A stretch of DNA of 36,957 nt from Stenotrophomonas maltophilia (GTDB lineage Bacteria > Pseudomonadota > Gammaproteobacteria > Xanthomonadales > Xanthomonadaceae): NCBI RefSeq assembly GCF_013464915.1, contig NZ_RAVT01000027.1, positions 31,459 through 68,415 of the forward strand, given 5' to 3'. Positions within the stretch are counted from its first letter, which is position 1, and each line of letters begins with the position of its first letter. Of the stretch, positions 30,641 to 36,957 are shown piece by piece. The notes under the pieces are model-generated. The model was not told the DNA's origin, made no database searches, and saw nothing but the letters and a program-made list of their open reading frames with translations. Both the position numbers and the translations under genes were made by a program.

Positions 30641-32056
30641 TCAGCGCTGCAATGCCCGCCGTCCCGGGGCCTCCTGCAATGCCTCGCTGGCCACCACCAC
30701 GCGGTTGCGGCCGCTGCGCTTGGCCTCGTACATCGCGGCGTCGGCACGTGCCATCAGCCGCTCGTAGTCCGGGTGACCATCGTGACCGGCCACACCGATG
30801 CTGGCGGTCAGTTCCAGTATCTGCCCGTTGGCCAGCGTCACCGGCGATTGCGCGATCTGCCTGCGCAGGCTTTCGGCAATCACCTCGGCCTGTGATTCGC
30901 TGGCCGCAATCAGCACCACCACGAACTCCTCACCGCCATAGCGGAACAGGTAATCACTGCCGCGTGTGAGCTGCCCCAGCAGGCCGGCCACGTGCTGCAA
31001 CGCGCGGTCGCCTGCATCGTGGCCGTGGCCGTCGTTGATCGCCTTGAAGTGATCCAGGTCGAGCAGCAGCAGCGAGAACGGCGTGCGGTTGCGGGTGGCC
31101 AGTTCGATTTCCCGGCGCAGCACGGTGGGCAGGAAGCGGCGGTTGAGCAGGTTGGTCAGGGCATCGCTGCCGGCATCGAGTTCGCCGATGCGTTCGAACA
31201 GCAGCGTCATCAGGGTACGGATGGCGGCCAGGTCCTCGCGGATGGCCGGCAGTACTGCCAGCCGCTGCGCCGGGGCATCGCCGCTCGCGCGCTGCAGGTG
31301 CCCGTCGATGCGGGCCATCAACTGGCCCACCTGCTGCGTTTCGCTGCTCTCGCCGAAGCTGGGGATGCCCTTGTGGGTGAACCACAGGCCGAACTCGGAG
31401 GTGGCCAGGCTGGCACTATCGCTGCCCTGCACGTGGCCGGCCAGGGCGTAGAGCAGGGCGTTCTCCCAATCCAGCAGCAGGGCGCGCTGGCGCTCGCGTT
31501 CGGTGCTGACGTTCTGCACCAGCGAGAACAACCGGTAGGCCGCATCGGCACGGGTGGAGCGTTCGCGCGCATGGGTGTAGGCCAGGGTCATGCCTTCCAT
31601 GGCGATGTCCATGACCGCACTGAGGCAGTCGATGGCGGCGAAGGCGGTGGCGCTGTCCGGCGCATCGTCGCGCAGGCGCATGAACAGTTCGTGCTTGAGC
31701 ACGCGTGCGCCGCGGGTGACCAGATCGACCGGAATGCCAACCCGCGCATGCACGTCGCCGATCACCCGCTGCGAGGCCACGGTGGTGGCGACGCCAGCGG
31801 CGTCGGTGGTCAGCAACTGCACCAGCCAGCGCTGCATGGCCGGTTGCAGGCGCTGCTTGACCTGCTCGTGGGACAGGAAGCGGCGTGCACGGCCATCCTG
31901 CAGCAGCACTTCGTAGAAGCGCTGGGCCAGCGCGGGTGGGGTATCGGTGGCAGCGGCGCGCAACAGCGCGGTGGCGGCCGGGCCGGCCTGTTGCAGGCAC
32001 TGCTGCCAGGCCTCGGCCAGCGGCTGGCTGGCATCGTCCAGTTGGGGTGGTTCCAC
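30641..32056 (-). CDS. Globin-coupled diguanylate cyclase (DosC-like)
   Basis: A 471-residue cytoplasmic enzyme that makes cyclic di-GMP under haem-based oxygen control. The N-terminal globin sensor covers about residues 30-165, with the proximal histidine in VIGDVHARVGIP (H103). A helical middle domain follows (DWENALLYALAGH ... GLWFTHKG, about 195-290). The GGDEF domain has RYGGEEF (374-378) and LDLDHFKAINDGHGHDAGD. The RGSD motif (365-368), five residues before GGEEF, is the product-inhibition I-site. The start is uncertain: GTG 32056 gives the DosC-like length and follows a weak AGAG; GTG 32086 is possible. Long upstream extensions of the frame are unlike globins. Confidence 0.9.
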   Translation of the reverse strand: MEPPQLDDASQPLAEAWQQCLQQAGPAATALLRAAATDTPPALAQRFYEVLLQDGRARRFLSHEQVKQRLQPAMQRWLVQLLTTDAAGVATTVASQRVIGDVHARVGIPVDLVTRGARVLKHELFMRLRDDAPDSATAFAAIDCLSAVMDIAMEGMTLAYTHARERSTRADAAYRLFSLVQNVSTERERQRALLLDWENALLYALAGHVQGSDSASLATSEFGLWFTHKGIPSFGESSETQQVGQLMARIDGHLQRASGDAPAQRLAVLPAIREDLAAIRTLMTLLFERIGELDAGSDALTNLLNRRFLPTVLRREIELATRNRTPFSLLLLDLDHFKAINDGHGHDAGDRALQHVAGLLGQLTRGSDYLFRYGGEEFVVVLIAASESQAEVIAESLRRQIAQSPVTLANGQILELTASIGVAGHDGHPDYERLMARADAAMYEAKRSGRNRVVVASEALQEAPGRRALQR

Positions 32057-32206
32057 GTCGATCTCTGACTGCGTACGGCAAACCACGGGTATCGGCCGCG
32101 GCGGCGTGCGGTTGATGGCGGGTTGGCCGGCCAGTTTACGCGCGGTGCAGGGTTGCACGGTGCGCAAACCACATCGGTGCCGCTGCTGCAATGAGTAGAC
32201 GCATTT

Positions 32207-32221
32207 GAGAATCACTCGCAT
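32207..32221 (+). promoter_or_regulatory. Candidate Fur box upstream of the FepA-type receptor
   Basis: TGAGAATCACTCGCA matches the 7-1-7 Fur consensus TGATAATnATTATCA in 10 of 14 defined positions and is extended by TT on both sides. It lies about 120 bases before the receptor start, consistent with iron repression. Confidence 0.55.
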
Positions 32222-32342
32222 TGATGGGAGAATGCGCGCACGGATCGGGCCGCAGGTGACTGCAGCGACGCTCCGCCTCCCCCTCGTCGTTGCCTCAAGC
32301 CCTTTGCCAGAGGCCCCGTTGCCCTGCCAGAAGGTCCAGACC

Positions 32343-34592
32343 ATGTCCCCTGCCATTGTCCTTTCGCCGCGCCCGCTGGCGCTTGCCGTTGCCGCCCTGC
32401 TGGCGGGCAGCGCCCTGACCGCCCAGGCCGAAACCGACGCCACCGATATCGACACGGTGCATGTCACCGCCTCGCAGATCGCACGCCAGGCACTGGGTAC
32501 CTCGACCATCACCGCCGAGGACATCGCCAGGCGCCCGCCCGCCAACGACATTGCCGAGCTGCTGCGCACCATGCCGGGCGTCAATCTGACCGGCAACAGC
32601 GCCTCGGGCCAGTACGGCAACAACCGCCAGATCGATCTGCGCGGCATGGGCCCGGAAAACACCCTGATCCTGGTAGATGGCAAGCGCATCGGCGCCCGCG
32701 ATGCAGTACGCATGGGCCGCAGCGGCGAACGCAATACGCGCGGCGATACCAACTGGGTGCCGGCGGAAATGATCGAACGCATCGAAGTGCTGCGCGGCCC
32801 GGCGGCGGCGCGCTACGGCTCGGGTGCCTCCGGTGGCGTGGTCAACATCATCACCAAGCGCCCGACCGGTGATCTGACCGGCGCGGTCGATCTGTACGGC
32901 CTGGTACCCGAGCACAGCGCTGAAGGTGGCAGCGAACGCGTCGGCCTGCAGCTGAGCGGGCCGATGACCGACACCCTGTCGTTCCGCCTGTACGGCAACC
33001 TCAACAAGACCGACGCCGATTCGCTGGAGCTCAACCGCCAGTACGCCACCAATCCGAACGCGGTGCCCCCGGCCGGCCGCGAGGGCGTCAAGAATCGTGA
33101 TGTCAACGCGCTGCTGCGCTGGGACGTGACCGCCAACCAGGTGGTCGAGTTCGAGGCCGGCACCAGCCGCCAGGGCAACATCTACGCCGGCGACCGTGCG
33201 GTCAGCACCACCGGCACTTCGACCGGCATCGATCTGGCCGCCCTGGCCGACGACAAGGCGGAAACCAACCGCATGTACCGCAACACCGGCGCGATCACCC
33301 ATCGCGGCCGCTGGGGCGATGTCACTTCGCGGGTGACGGCGGCAGTGGAAGCGGTGAACAACTCGCGCATCAATGAAGGCCTTGCCGGTGGCCCGGAAGG
33401 CAGCTTCAACGGCACCGACTGGTCGACCTCGCGCCTGCGCAACTACCAGCTGGATGGCGAAGTGAGTTTCCCGACCACACTGGGCGGTGCCGAGAACATC
33501 TGGACGCTGGGCTTTGAATACCTGGACAGCCGCCTGACCGACCCGTATTCGATGAGCCAGTCCAGCAGCAGCGGCGGCGGCTTCCCGGGGCTGTCGGCCG
33601 ACCGAGCGCGCGGCAAGGCCGATGCGCAGACCACCGCCGTATTCGTGGAAGACAACATCTACCTGGGCGAGCGCTGGATCGTTACCCCGGGGCTGCGTTT
33701 CGACCATCACAGCCAGTTCGGCAACAACACCAGCCCCAGCCTCAATGCGCAGTTCCGCATCAACAGCGACTGGGTGGTGAAGGGCGGTATAGCGCGTGCG
33801 TTCAAGGCGCCGAACCTGTACCAGTCGAACCCGGACTATCTGTACTACACCCGTGGCAATGGCTGCCCGAATGCACTGCCTAGCCTGGGCGCCGGCTGCT
33901 ACATGCGCGGCAACGCGGACCTGAAGGCGGAAACCAGCCTGAACAAGGAGCTGGGCATCGAGTGGGCGCCGCAGAGCGGCTGGCAGGCGTCGTTGACCTA
34001 CTTCCACAACGACTACAAGGACAAGATCCAGGCCGGCTACGACCAGATCGGCCTGACCGCCGACGGCCGCGGCCGCATCTTCCGCTGGGAGAACGCACCG
34101 AAGGCGATCGTGCAGGGGCTGGAAGGCAACCTGGTGATCCCGCTGCTGGGCGAGCAGGGCAGCCGCCTGAAGTGGAGCAACAACTTCACCTACATGGTGG
34201 AGAACGAGAACAAGACCACGCGCCAGCCGCTGTCGGTGATCCCGAAGTACACGATCAACACCATGCTGGACTGGCAGGCCACCGACAAGCTGTCGCTGCT
34301 GCTGACCGGCACGTTCTATGGCAAGCAGAAGCCGGCCACCACCAACATCAACAACGATCCGCGCTGCACCGGTACCTGCGACCCGTCGATCGCACTGCAG
34401 GATCGCGGTGCGTACAACATCTGGGGCGTGAGCGCGCGCTACAAGGTGACAGAGACGGTCAGCTTCGGTTTCGGCGTCAACAACCTGGCCGACAAGCGCC
34501 TGTTCCGCGAGGCCAACAGCAGCGATGCCGGCGCGGCGACCTACAACGAACCGGGCCGCGCGTACTGGGCCAGCCTGCGTTTCGGGTTCTGA
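32343..34592 (+). CDS. fepA: FepA-type TonB-dependent catecholate siderophore receptor
   Basis: A 749-residue outer-membrane receptor strongly resembling E. coli FepA along its length. It has a signal peptide to A29, a TonB box DTVHVTA (about 37-43), and plug segments ITAEDIARRPPANDIAELLR, NNRQIDLRGMGPENTLILVD and AARYGSGASGGVVNIITKRP. The barrel contains NLNKTDADSLELN, FKAPNLYQSNPDYLYY, the extracellular disulfide pair GNGCPN...GAGC, LSVIPKYTINTMLDW and TYNEPGRAYWASLRFGF with terminal phenylalanine. FepA imports ferric enterobactin and related catecholates with TonB energy. ATG 32343 has an AAGG ribosome site. A Fur-like box precedes it. No ABC importer or synthesis genes adjoin, so it is an orphan receptor locus. 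Confidence 0.95.
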   Translation: MSPAIVLSPRPLALAVAALLAGSALTAQAETDATDIDTVHVTASQIARQALGTSTITAEDIARRPPANDIAELLRTMPGVNLTGNSASGQYGNNRQIDLRGMGPENTLILVDGKRIGARDAVRMGRSGERNTRGDTNWVPAEMIERIEVLRGPAAARYGSGASGGVVNIITKRPTGDLTGAVDLYGLVPEHSAEGGSERVGLQLSGPMTDTLSFRLYGNLNKTDADSLELNRQYATNPNAVPPAGREGVKNRDVNALLRWDVTANQVVEFEAGTSRQGNIYAGDRAVSTTGTSTGIDLAALADDKAETNRMYRNTGAITHRGRWGDVTSRVTAAVEAVNNSRINEGLAGGPEGSFNGTDWSTSRLRNYQLDGEVSFPTTLGGAENIWTLGFEYLDSRLTDPYSMSQSSSSGGGFPGLSADRARGKADAQTTAVFVEDNIYLGERWIVTPGLRFDHHSQFGNNTSPSLNAQFRINSDWVVKGGIARAFKAPNLYQSNPDYLYYTRGNGCPNALPSLGAGCYMRGNADLKAETSLNKELGIEWAPQSGWQASLTYFHNDYKDKIQAGYDQIGLTADGRGRIFRWENAPKAIVQGLEGNLVIPLLGEQGSRLKWSNNFTYMVENENKTTRQPLSVIPKYTINTMLDWQATDKLSLLLTGTFYGKQKPATTNINNDPRCTGTCDPSIALQDRGAYNIWGVSARYKVTETVSFGFGVNNLADKRLFREANSSDAGAATYNEPGRAYWASLRFGF

Positions 34593-34603
34593 TCCGACGA
34601 GAA

Positions 34604-34629
34604 CTGCGCCGGGGCGTTCCCCGGCGCAG
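34604..34629. terminator. Strong hairpin between fepA and the convergent secreted-protein gene
   Basis: An 11-base perfect stem CTGCGCCGGGG / CCCCGGCGCAG with the stable tetraloop CGTT, 11 bases after the fepA stop and eight bases before the convergent gene's stop. No T-run follows on either strand, so it may act as a bidirectional or transcript-stabilising hairpin. Confidence 0.6.
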
Positions 34630-34637
34630 CCTGGAGG

Positions 34638-35564
34638 TTACTTCACCTGCCGGCAATCGCGCAGGTGGACGCCACCGGTGTCCATCTTGTCGACCACGCC
34701 TTCCAGTTTCACCCAGTCGTTCTCACGCAGGGTGGCGCCCAGTGCCATCTGATCCGGGGCCAGCGCACAGTGCACGGTGAAGTTGGCGTTGTTGTCGTCG
34801 TTCGACTGGCGCCCGCCGATGCCACCGATGCCCTTCATCCTGGTGACCAGATAGCCCACCTCGAAGGTCTTGGCAAAGCGGTTCGGCTGGGCGGTGTAGA
34901 CCTGGCCATCGATGATGAAACGACGGCCGAAATACTTGACGAGCAACGGCTGGTACATCGCATCGGTATCCGGCGGGGTGCTGGTGCCGGAGAACAGCGC
35001 CCTGAGCGGTGCGGTGTTGATTTCCCGCTGCAGCCGCTTGGAGTCCTTGCCCATTTCGGTGGACATGCCGACCGCGGTGGCCTGGATCGGCTTGTCGAAA
35101 CCGCTGGAAACACGCACGGCTTCGGCGATCGCCTCGCCTTCGGGGCCGGTCTTCAGCTTGTCCAGCCAGCCACACAGCGCGCTGCGTGCGTCCTCTTCCT
35201 TGGCGGTCTGCCCGCGCGACAGCTTGGTGCCGACCACCACGTTGCCACCATTGGAGGCGGTGATGATGCTGACCAGCGGCATCTTGGTGTCGGTCTGCAG
35301 CACGTACATCTGGCCTTCGGTCTCGGTGATGACATCACCGCTGACGAAGTTGTTGCCTTCGTCAAGTGCCGCCTTGCGCAGCTGGCCCAGCGCACTGCGG
35401 GGCTTCAGGCCGGGAAGGGTGACCTCGGAGGTGAAGAACTGGCCATTGCGGGGGTCGCCTACCGCCTGGAAGTTCTGCTGGCAGGTCTTGGCCGAGACGC
35501 TTGCGGCCGTGCCCAGCGCGCAGGCCACGGCGACGGCGACCCAGGGGGTCTTGGTAGTCCACAT
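34638..35564 (-). CDS. Secreted protein of unknown function with an OB-fold-like C-terminus
   Basis: A 308-residue protein with a signal peptide ending near SVSA-KT (residue 25). ATG 35564 follows an AAGGAAT ribosome site. The mature part has three regions: an N-terminal domain with LPGLKPRSALGQLRKAALDEG and EGQMYVLQTDT, a middle helical region (EEDARSALCGWLDKLKTG ... STEMGKDSKRLQREI), and a C-terminal strand-rich segment GATLRENDWVKLEGVVDKM that recalls the tRNA_anti-like OB fold of small periplasmic proteins. Four cysteines (near residues 28, 144 and two close to the C-terminus) could form disulfides. No enzyme motif was recognised. Convergent with fepA and divergent from the CDF gene. Confidence 0.7.
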   Translation of the reverse strand: MWTTKTPWVAVAVACALGTAASVSAKTCQQNFQAVGDPRNGQFFTSEVTLPGLKPRSALGQLRKAALDEGNNFVSGDVITETEGQMYVLQTDTKMPLVSIITASNGGNVVVGTKLSRGQTAKEEDARSALCGWLDKLKTGPEGEAIAEAVRVSSGFDKPIQATAVGMSTEMGKDSKRLQREINTAPLRALFSGTSTPPDTDAMYQPLLVKYFGRRFIIDGQVYTAQPNRFAKTFEVGYLVTRMKGIGGIGGRQSNDDNNANFTVHCALAPDQMALGATLRENDWVKLEGVVDKMDTGGVHLRDCRQVK

Positions 35565-35785
35565 GTTCCGGATTCCTTGTGCTTGGGTGTCCATTGCGGG
35601 CAGCAACGCCGAAGCGATCCGGCCGCCCGTTCCCCATCCACAGGGGATGGGGCCATCATAGTGTGGCCCGGCACGGGCGCAAGCTGCGGCGAGCCGCGGT
35701 GTGCAGTCTGCAATGTTATAAACACCGTGATAGTTTCCCCACGGCCGCCGGCGTAGCCTGCCTCCATCGCAAAGGAGCTGTTGCC

Positions 35786-36766
35786 ATGGGCCACGACCAC
35801 GATCACCTGCCATCCGAGATCCGCCACGAGAAGCCCTTGTGGTGGGCACTCGGCCTGACTTCCACCTTCCTCGTCGTCGAGGTGGTGGGCGCGTTCTGGA
35901 CCAACAGCCTGGCGCTGCTGTCCGACGCGGCCCACATGGCCACCGATGCGCTGGCGCTGATGATCGCGCTGATCGCGGTACGGCTGAGCCGACGCCCGCC
36001 GGACGCGCGCCGCACCTACGGCTACGCACGCCTGGAAGCACTGGGCGCGATGATCAACGGCGCGATGCTGTTCGTGGTTGCCGGCTACATCCTGTGGGAA
36101 GCCGTCGGGCGCTTCAGCAAGCCGCAGGAGATCGCCTCCACCGGCATGCTGGTGATCGCCTCGGCCGGCCTGGTCATCAACCTGATCTCGATGCGCCTGC
36201 TGCAGGCCGGCAGCGGCGAGAGCCTCAACGTGAAGGGTGCCTACCTGGAAGTGTGGGCGGACATGCTCGGCTCGGTGGCGGTGATCGCGGGTGCGGTGCT
36301 GATCCAGTTCACCGGCTGGAAGCCGATCGACCCGATCCTGGCAGTGCTGATCGGCCTGTGGGTGCTGCCGCGCACCTGGGTGCTGATGCGCGAGGCGATC
36401 AACGTGCTGCTGGAAGGCGTGCCCAAGGGCATGGACGTGGCCAAGGTGCGCGACAGCCTGTCCGGCCATGCCGCGGTGCTGGACGTGCATGACCTGCACG
36501 TGTGGGCGCTGGCCTCCAGCACCCCGGCGCTGACCGCGCATGTCGTGATGCGCGACGGCACCGATGCCGATGCGCTGCGCCGTGAGCTGGGTGCCCGCCT
36601 GCACGATGATTTCGGCATCGAGCACGTGACGCTGCAGATCGAGGCCGACCACTGCGGCGAAGCCTGCGGTGAACCGGCGCCGGTGAAGGGCGGCGAGCAC
36701 GAGGGCCACGAAGGTCACGACCATGGTGAGGACGCGCAGGGCCATCGCGGTCACGTGCATCGTTGA
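35786..36766 (+). CDS. Cation diffusion facilitator (CDF) metal exporter
   Basis: A 326-residue inner-membrane divalent metal/proton antiporter with six helices. The His-rich ends MGHDHDH and GGEHEGHEGHDHGEDAQGH flank the core. The transport site in helix 2 is SDAAHMATD (H50, D54). In helix 5 the usual H-x3-D is E-x3-D (E155, D159, LEVWADMLGS), which may change metal preference. The C-terminal cytoplasmic domain contains DVHDLHVWALAS, the typical CDF dimer-interface motif. ATG 35786 is preceded by AAAGGAG at eight bases. Zinc is the default guess. An AT-rich TGTTATAAAC at 35714-35723 may be its -10 region. Confidence 0.92.
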   Translation: MGHDHDHLPSEIRHEKPLWWALGLTSTFLVVEVVGAFWTNSLALLSDAAHMATDALALMIALIAVRLSRRPPDARRTYGYARLEALGAMINGAMLFVVAGYILWEAVGRFSKPQEIASTGMLVIASAGLVINLISMRLLQAGSGESLNVKGAYLEVWADMLGSVAVIAGAVLIQFTGWKPIDPILAVLIGLWVLPRTWVLMREAINVLLEGVPKGMDVAKVRDSLSGHAAVLDVHDLHVWALASSTPALTAHVVMRDGTDADALRRELGARLHDDFGIEHVTLQIEADHCGEACGEPAPVKGGEHEGHEGHDHGEDAQGHRGHVHR

Positions 36767-36781
36767 ATGGGGAAATGCGGG

Positions 36782-36957
36782 GACGCCGATCGGGTGAAAC
36801 CGGCCGGGTGAAACCAACTGGACGAAACCAACTGGACGAAACGGGCTGGATGAAGCCGGCTGGATGAAGCCGGCTGGATCAAACCGACTGGATGAAACCG
36901 ACTGGATGAAGCCGGCTGGATCAAACCGACTGGATGAAACCGACTGGATGAAACCGG
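36782..36957. repeat. 14-base tandem repeat (VNTR-like), continuing past the window
   Basis: About 12 head-to-tail copies of a 14-base unit, consensus GAAACCGACTGGAT, from 36796 to the end, with a degenerate copy at 36782-36795. Variants alternate in order: AACTGGAC copies first, GGCTGGAT next, then GACTGGAT copies starting GAAACC or CAAACC. The unit is not a multiple of three and no frame stays protein-like, so it is non-coding. It lies 15 bases after the CDF stop. Confidence 0.93.

Noticed and set aside
32057..32782. N-terminal extension of the diguanylate cyclase frame into the fepA region
   Set aside because: It would overlap fepA and its promoter, and the extra residues do not resemble a globin or any sensor domain.
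32295..34007. A 570-codon minus-strand frame opposite fepA
   Set aside because: The plus strand is an unmistakable FepA; the reverse frame has no recognisable domain and biased composition.
36782..36957. Possible CRISPR array
   Set aside because: Units of 14 bases abut with no spacers, so this is a simple tandem repeat.

Overview
The window looks like a chromosomal segment of Stenotrophomonas, most likely the S. maltophilia complex. This is inferred from the very high GC content over most of the window, GTAG-headed short palindromes of the SMAG type (18000-18165 and 30526-30612), and gene families typical of Xanthomonadaceae. No rRNA, tRNA, insertion sequence or CRISPR array was seen.

Left edge (1-2717). 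Accessory DNA with visibly lower GC, especially around 1900-2000. It opens with the 3' end of a large secreted polymorphic-toxin gene and its Imm8-like immunity gene. Small unrecognised reading frames follow, then a frame-broken effector remnant whose stop codon overlaps (TAATG) the start of another immunity-type gene. This resembles a cassette array left by repeated replacement of toxin tips.

2718-12220. Core-type genes: a poly-HAMP chemotaxis receptor behind a candidate sigma-28 promoter, a glycine-zipper envelope protein, and a tightly overlapped TolC / HlyD / two-permease export operon with no ATPase gene. An ArgP-like regulator diverges from an ArgO/LysE exporter.

12271-18180. A BlaI-type repressor with two tandem operators precedes a membrane M56 peptidase fused to an extracytoplasmic M23 peptidase, then a TonB-dependent receptor on the same strand. 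Next come methionine aminopeptidase with a ParD-like partner under an AT-rich palindrome, a glyoxalase-fold protein, and a run of SMAG repeats.

18177-27455. All genes lie on the minus strand. A TctD/TctE-like two-component system is followed after 79 bases by an eight-gene cluster: serine hydrolase, two SMR-type membrane proteins, DegT aminotransferase, HAD phosphatase, class III aminotransferase, FemAB/GNAT-like transferase and an arginase-fold hydrolase. Tight spacing within its two halves suggests one pathway that makes or modifies and then moves an amino compound. I do not recognise it as a described pathway, and it is the best candidate for an uncharacterised system here.

27589-36957. 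A secreted metallophosphatase, a divergent HxlR regulator / MFS exporter pair, a globin-coupled diguanylate cyclase, a Fur-box-preceded FepA-type siderophore receptor, a secreted protein of unknown function, a CDF metal exporter, and a 14-base tandem repeat that runs off the right end.
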